From Chaetoceros tenuissimus (taxonomy: Eukaryota > Bacillariophyta > Thalassiosirophyceae > Chaetocerotales > Chaetocerotaceae), in NCBI GenBank assembly GCA_021927905.1, contig BLLK01000022.1, positions 3,224,001 through 3,288,000 of the forward strand: 64,000 bases of DNA, read 5' to 3'. Positions within the stretch are counted from its first letter, which is position 1; each line of letters opens with the position of its first letter. The notes beneath the pieces were generated by a model. The model was given only the letters and a program-made list of their open reading frames with translations, did no database searches and was not told the DNA's origin. Below are positions 11,101 to 21,993 of the stretch, piece by piece. Position numbers and translations under genes: made by a program.

Positions 11101-12586
11101 CATGAGATGCTATCTCTATCCAACGTCCTTTCCCATATTGTTCTAGGCCTTCTAGAAAGCGACGATGTTCTTTGGTAGTCCAATAGCAGTCAGTCTTCTT
11201 CAAAAAGCCCCAAGCATGTTTAGAAACTTGCTCTGTGCTTCTCGTTTTCACGTGGGATGCAATATCTTGCCATGATCTACCATATCGTTCCAATCCTTCA
11301 AGAAAGAGACAGTGTTCTATTGTAGACCATTTTCCAGTATTCGTCTTGTAATCATCTTTCAATGGTTTCTGGGTCTCCGTTGTGGTGCTAGTCTTCGCTT
11401 TATCTTGGCTTAATTTGTTGGGAATTACTTGAGCATTTTTGTCAGAGGTATTGTTTGATGTTCTCGTGTCTGTGTCTGTGCTTCTCGGCTTGTCATTACC
11501 ACTCACTTCCTTACCACAAACTAACATATGAAAACGCCAATCAGCTTGCTGACAAACTAAAGAACAATAGTCTACATTGCGACAGCCAGAGCAAAGCATC
11601 AGCTTCTCAGTATTTTTGCAAAGTGAATTATTACAAACTCTCGACTGTAAAGCTTGTCCCTTCAATTCTTCACTAGATGATTTTCCCTTATCCGTATTGA
11701 CAAGTTCTTTTGATGGTTTCTGGGTCTCCGTGGTGGGGCTAGCCGTCGCTTTACTTTGGTTTGCCTTTTCGGGAATAGCTTTGGTCGTTACTCTCATCTT
11801 ATTTGGTGTGCTCGCAACCGTGCCACTCGGCTTGTCATTACCACTGGTGACCTTACCACAAACCCACATATGAGCATTCCAATCAGATTGCTGACATGGT
11901 AAAGAACAATAGTGTACTAGAAAGCAACCGGTGCACTTCCTGAGATCATTAGTCTTGTTGCAAAATTCATAATTACAACACTTAGATTTCGAAGCTTGTT
12001 CCTTCAATTCCAATGAAGGATCCCTCAAAAATTGCGGATGAAACCAAACACTAGCTTCAAAAGTACTGCTAGATAAATCTTGACGGAAACCATATGCATA
12101 TAGCTCTCTTTGAAAATGACTCATGTCACGAAAGTATGCCCCAAAGTATAGAGGAATTGCGACTTTTATACATGCGCGGTTGAACACCACAAACGATCGA
12201 CCACTAGTAGGATGCCACGCTAAGGCATGGTCGAGGGATTTGTCACCCAGCATTTTCCTTAGTCTGAATAGAAACGGTTCTTCTTTCTGAAATGAATGAA
12301 AATAATGCTCAACTTCTCCAGTATTTCTCGAGTGGACATGAGCTGCAATTTGTTTCCAATTACAGCCGTATTGATAGAGACCGTCTAGAAATGCAGAGTG
12401 CTCTTTCTCGGCCCACGGTCCTTTCCTTTCAGCTTCGTCAGTTTTAGTTGCTAAGGGTTTCCCATCACTGTTAGATGTGCTTGCTGCACTTTGTTTCTTC
12501 TCTTCCGAAGAAGATTTGTCAGAAGCAGAAGTTGCACATCCAGTTTTAGATGTGTACGTTTCGCTCCTTCGATCCCAAGCATTCAT
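8132..12586 (-). CDS. Array gene A: SANT-HSF-MYND2-SANT4-RING-coiled coil protein
   Basis: Intact single-exon frame of 1484 codons. Order: leader (1-54); SANT/Myb module 55-105 (KGPWAEKEHSAFLDGL); HSF-like domain 105-190 (PFLFRLRKML, SFVVFN, WFHPQFLRD); two MYND fingers at about 203-243 and 318-358 (CTGCFLVHYCSLPC; CSGCRNVDYCSLVC); two SANT pairs at about 419-517 and 556-655, each ending in a SHAQKYF-like helix (VSFHAEEYF, VAFHAKEYF); RING 808-848; then a coiled coil of about 600 residues in superrepeats of about 67. The RING has all eight ligands and continues SRRSLRRDEVF, as in RING1/RING2. No C-terminal HSF domain. MYND fingers bind proline-rich partners and RINGs recruit E2 enzymes, so a DNA-targeted ubiquitin ligase is the simplest reading. 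Nearest relative by promoter sequence is the relic at 39 kb. Confidence 0.85.
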   Translation of the reverse strand: MNAWDRRSETYTSKTGCATSASDKSSSEEKKQSAASTSNSDGKPLATKTDEAERKGPWAEKEHSAFLDGLYQYGCNWKQIAAHVHSRNTGEVEHYFHSFQKEEPFLFRLRKMLGDKSLDHALAWHPTSGRSFVVFNRACIKVAIPLYFGAYFRDMSHFQRELYAYGFRQDLSSSTFEASVWFHPQFLRDPSLELKEQASKSKCCNYEFCNKTNDLRKCTGCFLVHYCSLPCQQSDWNAHMWVCGKVTSGNDKPSGTVASTPNKMRVTTKAIPEKANQSKATASPTTETQKPSKELVNTDKGKSSSEELKGQALQSRVCNNSLCKNTEKLMLCSGCRNVDYCSLVCQQADWRFHMLVCGKEVSGNDKPRSTDTDTRTSNNTSDKNAQVIPNKLSQDKAKTSTTTETQKPLKDDYKTNTGKWSTIEHCLFLEGLERYGRSWQDIASHVKTRSTEQVSKHAWGFLKKTDCYWTTKEHRRFLEGLEQYGKGRWIEIASHVGTKSNEQVSFHAEEYFEEMSKIQILDDSEDSSSDYEESSQRKASVSAHSEPRKPFATNVGEWSAGEHDRFLQGYKQHGKSWKDVASHVKTRNREQVRKHGYCYLKKIDCYWTTEEHLWFLEGLDKYGRGHWGAIANHVGTKDNKQVAFHAKEYFKEKGVNGKPQKTADDSEEDSTATMEFINKPNHVLLTGDCGNTKRSRDEEDDPIENLKKIKANEPRRKNNNEQSFVTPEKDTLVEENMHDFMDSTNCLQSSQTTTDPQNRLEATYDRNNHEHEKLSPSFPAKENNDIRPVGHKSKKKATINTDVHDTSCPICLEKLNDPHIVPECCHRFCKGCIEEALEYRRECPICRGRVTSRRSLRRDEVFGKLLRLLDIERAKANTNSVLTIDEVDQLSNDAVAATECQKKVREKNETIHGNGALTIGNKNIQKLSNDAVATDHQTKDGKKNEKTDSTEMTQEACMQEKEQTQVQAEEEQIVRNVNIEVKAQGDAIEDQLKLENLETQLEEKSNRINTLENSSRTLSARCRAVSEQLREKNGRIQHLESRQKADKESLEHVTKAVESLETEVEEKDAEIHILEKFRTISDGNKLESMAAAVKDLQSQLQEKNERIKDLESRPSANEKSHGGVAALASSHLETQLEEKNSRIKFLENLVRTVSDEHKVESMAASEQLQGKNDRIELLEARLKVHEDKLQSVDKASEQLKTQLEEKNTEIRALGQVQALYDIKKLESVTASEQLEEKNVRIQHLETRLKANIDKLQQVRMASEQLETQLEEKNSRISTLENLVQTLHNKHKLETMAATSLLREKNDKIQHLESRQKEDEDKLQDVSKANEQLETELEEKNTKISTLENLVQTLTDLKKLESIDSAVNDLRSQLEDKNDRIQFLESRQKADEEKLQHYGKTSNHLQTQLEEQNTKIQTLENSVRTLSEIKKLEEMVAAVNDPQTQLQQKNDRIQFLESRQENVEERLRQMTEFVLCLSKKLTEGK

Positions 12587-12785
12587 TTTCCTATTATGAC
12601 TTTTGATACTATCAATAATTTCTTTGAAGAAAGCTTAAAGTAGATGAATAGATGAATGAAGGTATACCTCTGATAGCTCAAGATACTTTATTAGTTGCAG
12701 TTCATTCTAATTGGTTGAGAGTTGAAGAAGAATGAGAGAAATTACTGAGAAAACATACTTACTGAAATAAGCGGTTGACATCATG

Positions 12786-12828
12786 TCAAAATAGCTGAAA
12801 TAGGCCTATGTCTTTAACTAAAAAGACT
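12786..12828 (-). promoter_or_regulatory. Array upstream element of gene A
   Basis: Plus-strand reading TAGCTGAAATAGGCCT then TTTAACTAAAAAGACT, about 200-240 bp before the gene A start. Its flank (ACTTACTGAAATAAGCGG) is shared with the relic element but not with the other copies, defining a second subclass. Confidence 0.7.
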
Positions 12829-13023
12829 CATACGGGACATTTTTGAAGAGGTCATTGGAACAATCACGCAAAAGTGTTTGACGTGGAGATCATTGGTAGA
12901 AAAAGGACAATCCCCAGTTTTCGCTTTATTATTTTATTTATATATATGCATTATATATTTCCCCTTAACTACCATTGAACTTTGAACTTTGAGTAGTCTG
13001 ACTCAAGTTACTCTTTCCCCCTT

Positions 13024-16000
13024 TCACTTTTCGCCATTGTTGAGGCTTTCACTATTGACTTCCTCTAGCTTTTTCTTTAGGCTTGAAACGACTGCAGTCA
13101 TTTGTCGAAGTTTTTCTTCATCTTTTTCTTTCCTAGATTCAAGAAATTGGATTCTTTCATTCTTTTGCTGAAACTCTGACTGTAAATCTTTGACTGCTAC
13201 AGCCATACTTTCAATTTCGTGTTCATCAGAAAGAGTGCGAGCTACTTTTTCGAAAGCGTCACTTCTAGTTTTCTCTTCTTCAAGCTGAGTCTCTAGATGC
13301 TTACTTGTCTGACTTAAACATTGAAGTTTTTCTTTGTCTGCTTTTTCCCTCGACTCGAGATATTGGATTCGATCATCCTTATGCTGAGACTGTGATTGTA
13401 GATCTTTGACTGCTGCAGCCATCTCTCTAATTCTGGATTGATTAGAGAGAGTTCGAATCAGTTTCTCGAGGGCTTTAATTTTGGTATCCTTTTCTTCTAG
13501 CTGTGTCTGCAACAAAAGATTGCTTGTCTTCATATCATCTTGAAGATGTTCTTCGTCTATTTTTTGCCTCGATTCAAGAAACTGGATTCTATCATTCTTG
13601 TCCCGGAGCTGCGTTTTTAGATCATTGACTGAAGTAAAAAGACTTTGGACCAAATTCTCGAGAGTTTGAATTTTAGTGTTCTTTTCTTCCAACTGTGCCT
13701 CTAAATACCCACTTGCCTCACCATCTTTTTGCAGTTGAATCTCGATAGCTTTGTCTTGTGATTTCATTTCAATATTTATATTCCGGGCATTTTGCTCTTC
13801 TTCTACGTGAATCTTATTCTCTTCTTTCTCTTTCATATATGCCTCCTGGGTCATTTCTGTAGTATCGGTTGTTTCATTCTTCTCTCCGTCTTTAGTATGA
13901 TGACTAGCAATAGTGACGTTATTGTCTGATAGTTGTTCAGTATTTGTATTGGTTAGTGTCGAAGCTATATTTGCATTCAATTTAGCTCTCTCGACATCAA
14001 GTAAACGCAAAAGTTTACTAAACACTTCATCTCTTCTCAATGACCGACGCGATGTCACCCGACCTCTACATATTGGACATTCTCTTCGATACTCCAATGC
14101 TTCTTCGATGCAACCTTTACAGAATCTATGGCAGCATTCTGGTACTATATGTGGGTCATTGAACTTCTCTAAGCAGATTGGGCAAGAAGTATCGTCAATG
14201 TCATCAGGTGCAGAACGTTTTTTGTCATTGATTACCTCTTCTTTCTCTGCAATGCCTTGGACATCTTCATTACTTTCTGGCTCTAAGTAATTGCAAGTAA
14301 CTTCGTTTCCATTTTGAAGGTCAGTTTTCTTTTGATAAACCGACTTCAGACTATTGGTACTATCAATCATTCTCTGCATATCACCTTCGAGTCCTGTATT
14401 CTTTTCAGGAGTAACAATTCTTTGTTTGTCATTTTTCTGTTTGATTGATACCCTTGTTATTCTCTTACTAGAACTCGTACTCGTGGAATCTCCTGCTTGA
14501 TCTATGTTTCGCTTTACATTTGTTGAACTTACATTGATGAGATTAGGGTTAGGTTTCTTCACCAACTTCCTAGCCACTAGGGAATGCTCATCACTCCCAT
14601 TCTTCGTCTTTTGTGATTTTCCGTTGATTTCTTCGTCTTTGCAATATTCCTTGGCATGGAATGCTACTTGATCATTGTTTTTTGTTCCAACATGGGTCGC
14701 TATCTCTACCCAATGACCTCTACCATATTGCTTCAGACCCTCTAAAAAGAGTTGATGTTCCTTGGTAGTCCAATAGCAGTCAATCTTGTTCAAATAGCGG
14801 TAGCCGTAGCCATTGACTTGCGCATAACTTCTCGTTTTCACGTGAGAAGCAACATGTTTCCATGATCTACCATGTTGTTCCAATCCTTCTAGAAAGCGAT
14901 TATGTTCTTCAGCAGACCAGTACCAATCTCTTTCACTCTTCTTGATAATTCCTACAGAATCTTCTAAACTACTATCCATCTTTTGCGACATCCCATTCAT
15001 TTTTTCTTCTTTGAAATATTCCTTGGCATGGAATGCTACTTGCTTATTGTTTTTCGTTCCAACGTGGGTCGCTATCACTACCCAACGTCCTCTACCAAAT
15101 CGCTTCAGACCCTCTAGAAAGCGAAGATGCTCTTTGGTAGTCCAATAGCAATCAATCTTCTTCATATGCCCTCTGGCATGGTTATTGACTTGAACAGTAG
15201 TCCTTGTTTTCACGTGAGAAGCAACATTTTTCCATGATCTACCATATCGTTCCAATCCTTCTAGAAAGAGACAGTGTTCTCCAACAGACCACTCTCCAGT
15301 ATTCGTCTTGATATCATCTTTCAATGCTATCTTGGATTTAGAGGTTGTGATAGGCTTTGCTTTACGTTGGTTTGATTTTTTCGAAATTACTTCAACGTTT
15401 TTGTCATGAGATTGTTTTGATGTGCTTGTGTCAATTCTTCTCGGCTTGTCATTACCACTCATATCCTTACTACAAACCCACTTATGAAAACTCCAATCAT
15501 TTTGTTGACAAGCTACACAACAATATTGAACATTGCGACAGCCAGAGCATTGCATTAGATTACCAGTCTTCTTGCAAAACTGATAATCACAAACATTTGT
15601 TTTCGAATCTCGTTGCTTCAATTCCAATGAAGAGTTCCTACAAAAGTCCGAATGAAACCAAACACCATTTTCTGCATTTTGTTCAAATCCATGTGTACAA
15701 AGCTCCTTTTGAAAATGATCAAAGTTAAAAGAGTCTCCTTTGTAAAGAAGAACAGCAATTCTCATACAAGTCAACTCATTATAAATGCGGAATGATTGAC
15801 CACCAGGCAACCATGCTATGATATGATCCAGAGCGAAGTCATCAAGCATCCTTCTTAGAGTAAATAGAAACGGTTCTTCTTTCTGAAATGAATGAAAGTG
15901 ACGCTGAACCTCTTCAGTATTTCTTGAGTGGACATGAGCTGCAATTTGTTTCCAATCTTTTCCGTATATATAGAGACCGTGTAGAAATGCACCGTGCTCA

Positions 16001-16176
16001 CTATAAGTCCATGGAATAATTATAGTTGTAGGTATAGCTAGTACTCCCTTAATACTGCTAGCACTGCTTTTTGAATCTTTATTTTTCCTCTCTGTATCTT
16101 CCGATGAAGATTTGTCAACAGAAGTTGCACATTCGCTTTCAGACGTGCACGTCTCACTCTGATCTAAAACATTCAT
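13024..16176 (-). CDS. Array gene B: SANT-HSF-MYND-SANT4-RING-coiled coil protein
   Basis: Intact frame of 1050 codons. Leader, then an SANT module whose usual KGPW entry is IPWTYSEHGAFLHGL; HSF-like domain (PFLFTLRRML, SFRIYN, LYKGDSFNFDHFQKEL); one MYND (CDYQFCKKT, CSGCRNVQYCCVAC); two SANT pairs; RING from residue 665 (CPICLEKFNDPHIVPECC) with all ligands, followed by SRRSLRRDEVF; coiled coil of about 320 residues. Shorter coiled coil than A and no canonical HSF domain. The HSF-like domain belongs to the KGDSFNF subtype shared with F and I, different from the LPLYFGAYFRD subtype of A and H. Confidence 0.85.
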   Translation of the reverse strand: MNVLDQSETCTSESECATSVDKSSSEDTERKNKDSKSSASSIKGVLAIPTTIIIPWTYSEHGAFLHGLYIYGKDWKQIAAHVHSRNTEEVQRHFHSFQKEEPFLFTLRRMLDDFALDHIIAWLPGGQSFRIYNELTCMRIAVLLYKGDSFNFDHFQKELCTHGFEQNAENGVWFHSDFCRNSSLELKQRDSKTNVCDYQFCKKTGNLMQCSGCRNVQYCCVACQQNDWSFHKWVCSKDMSGNDKPRRIDTSTSKQSHDKNVEVISKKSNQRKAKPITTSKSKIALKDDIKTNTGEWSVGEHCLFLEGLERYGRSWKNVASHVKTRTTVQVNNHARGHMKKIDCYWTTKEHLRFLEGLKRFGRGRWVVIATHVGTKNNKQVAFHAKEYFKEEKMNGMSQKMDSSLEDSVGIIKKSERDWYWSAEEHNRFLEGLEQHGRSWKHVASHVKTRSYAQVNGYGYRYLNKIDCYWTTKEHQLFLEGLKQYGRGHWVEIATHVGTKNNDQVAFHAKEYCKDEEINGKSQKTKNGSDEHSLVARKLVKKPNPNLINVSSTNVKRNIDQAGDSTSTSSSKRITRVSIKQKNDKQRIVTPEKNTGLEGDMQRMIDSTNSLKSVYQKKTDLQNGNEVTCNYLEPESNEDVQGIAEKEEVINDKKRSAPDDIDDTSCPICLEKFNDPHIVPECCHRFCKGCIEEALEYRRECPICRGRVTSRRSLRRDEVFSKLLRLLDVERAKLNANIASTLTNTNTEQLSDNNVTIASHHTKDGEKNETTDTTEMTQEAYMKEKEENKIHVEEEQNARNINIEMKSQDKAIEIQLQKDGEASGYLEAQLEEKNTKIQTLENLVQSLFTSVNDLKTQLRDKNDRIQFLESRQKIDEEHLQDDMKTSNLLLQTQLEEKDTKIKALEKLIRTLSNQSRIREMAAAVKDLQSQSQHKDDRIQYLESREKADKEKLQCLSQTSKHLETQLEEEKTRSDAFEKVARTLSDEHEIESMAVAVKDLQSEFQQKNERIQFLESRKEKDEEKLRQMTAVVSSLKKKLEEVNSESLNNGEK

Positions 16177-16404
16177 TTTCTTTGATGGGGCACTTCTTGA
16201 TTCTCTCGAATACCTTCTTTTGGAAAGAAGCTCAATGTATCTGTGAATATCTATCTATAGTTGAATGAAGGTAGACCTCTAATGTCTCAAGTTGCTCAAG
16301 CATATACATATATGTTGAATATTGTCTGTCGACATAGAGAAGAATGAGAGAAAGATACGTAAAAAAGAAAATACTCGGAGTTGCCGTTTGCCAAAAGGTA
16401 GCAT

Positions 16405-16446
16405 TAAAATAGCTGGAAAAGGCCTCTGTCATCAACTAAAAAGACT
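16405..16446 (-). promoter_or_regulatory. Array upstream element of gene B
   Basis: AATAGCTGGAAAAGGCCT and ATCAACTAAAAAGACT on the plus strand, 230-270 bp before the B start, preceded by the class-1 block GGAGTTGCCGTTTGCCAAA. Confidence 0.7.
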
Positions 16447-16838
16447 GAAATGTGACATTGGGCGAAAGCATTGAGGCATCAAGAACAAGCTTAGCAATGA
16501 CAACCTCATCTCTCGTTGTGCCATCACTATAAAATGTATAACGACAAGCTTTCTGTATGGTCGATTTTGGAATGAATCTATATTTTACAAGCAAGAAGAT
16601 TTAGAATATATTGTTTCATTTTCTTATTTCATTAGACGTCATATAAACACAAAATTATTTCCCCTTCAAAGCCTTTGGACTAGTCCAATGATTGAGTAAA
16701 TCATTTATGTGACATTCGAACAAAGTTTCCATTTTTAATTTTATTGTGATATTTTACATGTATTATATGTAACCCCTCAACTATCTTTGAAGTATGAGTA
16801 GTCCAACAAAAAATCGCTCAAGTTACTCTTTCAGCCTT

Positions 16839-19800
16839 TCACTTTTCGCCATTTGACGCATTCACAACTGAGGTGAACATATTTTCTACCTTTAGCTTCT
16901 TCGATATGCGTTGAAAAAATTCTGTCATTTGTCGAAGATTTTCTTCATCTTTTTCATTATTAGATTCAAGAAATTGGATTCTTTCATTCTTTTGCTGAAA
17001 CTCTGACTGTAAATCTTTCACTGCTGCAGCCATACTTTCAATTTGGTGTTCATCAGAAAGAGTGCGAGCTACTTTTTCGAAAGCGTCACTTCTAAATTTT
17101 CTCTTCTTCAAGCTGACTTTCTAGATGCTAACTTGCCTGGCTTAAGCATTGAAGTTTTTCTTTGTCTGCTTTTTCCTTCGACTCGAGATATTGGATTCTA
17201 TCATTGATTGGTTGAAGCTTTGTTTCACCTTCCTCTAACTTCTTCGTCATTTGTTGAAGTTTTTCTTCGAAATCTTTGATTCTATCATTCTTTTCTTGAA
17301 ACTTCGCAGCTATCTTTTGTAGTTTGCTATCATGAGAAAGAGTTCTAACCATTTTTTCAAGGGTTTGAATTCTTGCTTTCTTTTCTTTCAGCTGGTTCTC
17401 TAAATCTTTGCTTACTAATGCCTGCTTAGCCATGTTTTGGACTTTTTCTTCTTCTGCTTTCTGCTTCGATTCAAGAAACTGGATTCTATCGTTCTTTTCT
17501 TGAAGTTGGTTTTTGAGTGTTACATCATTTTGCTCAATCTTTTTCTCGAGAGTTTTGATGCTGAGCTTCTTCTCTTTGAGCAGTTCTTTGAGCAGTGCAG
17601 CCATGTTTTGGTGATGCTTTTCGTCATCTTTTTGCCTGGACTTGAGATTCTTGATTACATCATTTTGTTGCTGAAGCTTTGTTACTAGTCTTTCATTCTT
17701 CTGAAGCAGTGTATGTTCAGAAAGAGTTCGAATCTGTTTCTCGAGGGTTTTGATTTTGAGATTCTTTTCTTCGCTTTTCTTACAATGCTGTTGAAGTTTT
17801 TCTTCGTCAGCTTTGTGCCTTGATTCGAGAAATTGGATTCTATCATCCTTATGCTGAGACTGTGATTGTAGGTCATTGACTGCTGCAGCCATCTCTCTAA
17901 TTCTGGTTTGATCAGAGAGAGTTCGAATCAGTTTCTCGAGGGCTTTAATTTTGGTGTTCTTTTCTTCTAGCTGTGTCTGCAACAAAAGATTGCTTGTCTT
18001 CATATCATCTTGAAGATGTTCTTCGTCTATTTTTTGCCTCGATTCAAGAAACTGGATTCTATCATTCTTGTCCCGGAGCTGCGTTTTTAGATCATTGACG
18101 GAAGCAGAAAGAGTTCGGACCGAATTTTCTAGAGTGTGAATTTTAGTGTTCTTTTCTTCCAACTGTGTCTCTGTATGATCACTCGCCGCCCTACCGTCAT
18201 GTTGAAATTGAATCTTGATAGCTTTGTCTTGTGATTTCATTTCAACATTTTTATTCCGGGCATTTTGCTCTTCTTTTACCTGAATCTGATTCTCTTCTTT
18301 CTTCTTCATACAGGCTTCCTGGATCGATTTTACAACATCAATTCTTTCATTCTTCTCTCCGGTTTTAGCCTGATGATTATCAATAGCAAAAGTATTTGTA
18401 ATGGTTAGTTTCGAGGCACCATTAGCATTTGCTTTTGCTCTCTCGACTTCAAGAAGCTGCATAAGTTTACCAAACACTTCATCTCTTCTCAATGCCCGAC
18501 GCGATGTTACCCGACCTCTGCATATTGGGCACTCTCTTCGATACTCCAAGGCTTCTTCGATGCATCCTTTACAGAACCTATGACAGCATTCTGGTACTAT
18601 ATGTGGGTCATTGAACTTCTCTAAGCAAATCGGACAAGAAGTATCATCAATGTCATCAGGTTCAGAATGTTTCTTGTCATTGATTACCTCTTCTTTCTCT
18701 GTAATGCCTTGAACATCTTGATGTGCATTGAAAGGTAAAAGTAGCGACTTATCATAAAGTTTCTTGCTTTCTTGCACTAAGTTATTGCAAGTAGCTTCGT
18801 TTCCATTTTGAAGGTCAGTTTTCTTTTGATAAACCGATTTTAGACTATTGGTACTATCAATCATTCTCTGCATATCACCTTCGAGTCCTGTATTCTTTTC
18901 AGTAGTAACAATTCTTTGTTTGTCATTTTTCTGTTTGATTGATACCCTTGTTATTCTCTTACTAGAACTCGTACTCGTGGAATCTCCTGCTTGATCTATA
19001 CTTCTCTTTGCATTTCTCGAAGTTACATTGATGAGATTATGGTTAGGCTTCTTTACCAACTTCCTAGCCACTGGAGAATGCTCATCACTGCCATCCGTCA
19101 TTTTTTGTGATTCTTTGTTCATTTCTTCTTTTTCGAAATATTCGTGGGCATGAAAAGATACTTGCTCTTTGTATTTTGTTCCAACATGGGTCGCTATCTC
19201 TTCCCAATGACCTCTTCCATGTTGATCTAGACCCTCTAGAAAGAGTTGATGTTCTTTTGTAGTCCAATAGCACTCAATCTTGTTCAAATAGTGGTAGCCG
19301 TAGCCATTGACTTGCGCATAAGTTCTCGTTTTCACGTGAGAAGCAACATGTTTCCATGATCTACCATGTTGTTCCAATCCTTCTAGAAAGCGATTATGTT
19401 CTTCAGCAGACCATTCTCCAGTATTCGTTTTCATAATTCCTACAGAAGAGAAATATTTGTCAGCATAATATCTGACTTGATAATTCGTTCTCGTCTTTAT
19501 ATGTGAAGCAATCTTCTTCAAATCTTCTATACCGTATAGTTCCAAGCCTTCTACGAAAAGTCGATGCTCCTTATCTGTCCACTTTCCTTTGTTCAGCTTG
19601 TCAGAATAAGGCGAAAGTAAGTTTGACTCATCACGAAGTTCATTACTTCCTTGCACTAACTCATCACAAGTAGCTTCATTATTTCTTTCAAAGTCAGTAT
19701 TCGTTTGATGAAATGGCTTCAGACTATTTGTACTATCCATCATGTTCTGCGCTTCACCGTCGAGTGCTGTATCTTTTTCTGGAGTGAAAATGCTTAGTTC

Positions 19801-20538
19801 GTCACTTTTCTGCTTGGTTGATTCCCTTGCTTTTCTCTTCTTAGAACTTGTACTTGTAGAATGTCTTGTTTGATCTCTGCTTCTCTTTGCATTTCTCGAA
19901 CTTCCACTGATGAGATTATGATTTGGCTTCTTCTCCAACTTCCTAGCCGCCGGAGCAGAATCTTTAAATTCCAATGAAGAATCCCTGCAAAATTGCGGAT
20001 GACACCAAACACTACCGTGTATATCTTTATAGAATCCATACATGTGCAGCTCTCTTTCAAAATGTTCAATGCCTTGGAAAAATAAGCTCCTGTAGTAAAG
20101 AAGTAATGCAATTCTCACACACTTCTTTTCATTGTAAATGCAAAATGCTCGGCCATCAGGTTGCCATGTTATAATATGGTCCAGAGACTTGTCATCCAGC
20201 ATTCTTATTAGAGTAGACAGAAACGGTTCTTCTTGCTGATATGAATAAAAATGACGCTGAACCTCTTCGGCATTTCGCGACTTGACAAGAGTTGCAATTT
20301 GTTTCCAATCTATACCATATTTTTCGAGGCCTTCTAGAAATGCAGAGTGCTCTTTGTCGGCCCACGGTCCTTTACTTTTAGCCATGACAACTTCAGCCGA
20401 CGGTTCTTTGTCATTACTTTTAGCATTGCTCTTCACACTACTTTGATTCTTATCCTCTGTCAATGAAGATGTGTCAACAGAAGTTGCACATTCACATTCA
20501 GACGTGCACGTCTCACTCTTCTGATCCAAAGGGTTCAT
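16839..20538 (-). CDS. Array gene C: SANT-HSF-SANT3-RING-coiled coil, coiled-coil tail cut off
   Basis: Start taken at 20538 (MNPLDQKSETCTSE), the family start, rather than the longer frame at 20559. SANT module (KGPWADKEHSAFLEGL), HSF-like domain (SFRIYN replaced by AFCIYN), no MYND; one unpaired SANT (GKWTDKEHRLFVEGL) and one SANT pair; RING from residue 635 with all ligands; coiled coil. The frame stops at TAG 17128-17130 where gene B has a lysine codon in the matching LSQTSKHLE. A second lesion, one extra base near 17099-17106, shifts the frame again; the last 90 codons (17111-16839) then read on as in B. A 1136-residue product lacking about 100 coiled-coil residues could still work, since the RING lies well before the break. 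Confidence 0.8.
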
Positions 20539-20730
20539 TTTCTTGATGACACTTCTCAATTCTTTCTGTTAGAAAGAAGCTCAATGTAGATGAATGCCTA
20601 TCTATATATGAATGAAGGTAGATATCTAAAATGGCTCAAGTTGCTCTAGCTAGTGAGAGAAGAATGAGGAAAGAAAGAACGTAAAAAATGAAAATACTTG
20701 GAGTTGCCACGTTGCCAAACAATGAAGCAT

Positions 20731-20773
20731 CAAAATAGCTGGAATAGGCCTGTGTCATCAACTAAAAAGACTC
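20731..20773 (-). promoter_or_regulatory. Array upstream element between gene C and the plus-strand gene
   Basis: TAGCTGGAATAGGCCT and ATCAACTAAAAAGACT, about 195-235 bp before the C start and about 120-165 bp before the divergent plus-strand gene. It could therefore serve both. Confidence 0.7.
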
Positions 20774-20895
20774 AATCACGCAAATAAACGTAAATTCTGA
20801 AAATGTACAAAAAGCTCTCATAATATATGCTTGCATAATACCTTTCAATCTTGTGCACCCTTGAACAACATCTGTTGTATATGCATGTTGGTTAG

Positions 20896-21993
20896 ATGAA
20901 TTCTAGAGAGATTGCATTCGAATTATCTCATTGTTTCAATGAGTGGGGAGTGAGTAGTTGCGAGAAAATACACAGAATTTTCCGTAGACAGGCTGTGATT
21001 GCTGCAACTAATTACTTCCATAGTCAAGGTGATCTTGGGGGCAACTTGGAGGAGTTGGAACAAACTTCATTTCCTACCAACTTGAACGACGCGTTTAGAT
21101 TCTATTTACAAAATGAAAATGTTGCCAGTCCCTTGTATGGCTATATTGACCACCTCGATATGAATGGTCGCCAGCCATACTATCGAAAGTACAATAAAGA
21201 CAAACGGAAGTACGAGTATTATCTAAAGCAGCAGTTTCAAGGCTTTGAGGAACAATGTGATCCATTTACTAGGTTTGAGTTTCAGCGATTGGAAAAAGAG
21301 GAGCTCTTCTTTTCTACCTGGATGATAGAAGACGACAATGTACAAAGTGCCTTCAAAGGAAAAGTAATTGAGACATGGCTACTTTGTCATGCTTTGCAAC
21401 ATGAAAGGTGCTTCAACTGTAAAACACAAGGGTCCTTACGATTCAATAATTATTCGAATTCACCTTGGCAAGACATGATTTGCAGCAATAAGGAATGCTC
21501 TGCCATGTATAAGATTACAACAAAGGAAAACAAAATTGCCATGGATAAATCATTCTTTCTGAATAGATTCATCTGTGGATCATTTCAAGAGTTCTGTAAA
21601 GAGCGTAATGCTGAAAACAGAAAGATGTTTCTAGTTGTTTTACCAAGACAAGGTGTTTGCAAAGAAATCCCAGAGATGATTCAGCATCTATACTACCCTG
21701 TGTGGATTGGGGAGATCCAGAAGGGTCTTCCACATGTTTACCATGTAACATTCAATCCCAACTTGGATGATTTGCGGTTCAAAACTGTTGTATCAATCAC
21801 CCCCGGATCTGAAACAGTTTGGTTTGATTTACCATGCCCGTTGCATGAAGTAGACGTATACGGCATTGCAAAGACGGTCTTTATTAAAAGATTTTCTCAG
21901 GCCACCTTTGACTTTTATTCATCCGAATATTTTGGTGATCAGGGGGGAGACTCTGAAGACGACGGTGGTGAAAAGATAGAAGAAAAATTATGA
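20896..21993 (+). CDS. Unknown 365-residue protein with a zinc-ribbon-like cysteine set
   Basis: Intact frame, the only plus-strand gene within the array and not related to it. No family recognised. Residues about 172-200 hold two cysteine pairs (CFNCKTQG, about 20 residues, CSNKEC) as in a zinc ribbon. The N-terminal third is rich in aromatic and charged residues (YYRKYNKDKRKYEYYLKQ). The C-terminus is acidic (GGDSEDDGGEKIEE). No signal peptide or membrane segment, so probably nuclear or cytosolic. It is divergent from gene C with about 360 bp between starts, and convergent with gene D (234 bp). It may be a passenger captured during array growth. Confidence 0.7.
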   Translation: MNSREIAFELSHCFNEWGVSSCEKIHRIFRRQAVIAATNYFHSQGDLGGNLEELEQTSFPTNLNDAFRFYLQNENVASPLYGYIDHLDMNGRQPYYRKYNKDKRKYEYYLKQQFQGFEEQCDPFTRFEFQRLEKEELFFSTWMIEDDNVQSAFKGKVIETWLLCHALQHERCFNCKTQGSLRFNNYSNSPWQDMICSNKECSAMYKITTKENKIAMDKSFFLNRFICGSFQEFCKERNAENRKMFLVVLPRQGVCKEIPEMIQHLYYPVWIGEIQKGLPHVYHVTFNPNLDDLRFKTVVSITPGSETVWFDLPCPLHEVDVYGIAKTVFIKRFSQATFDFYSSEYFGDQGGDSEDDGGEKIEEKL

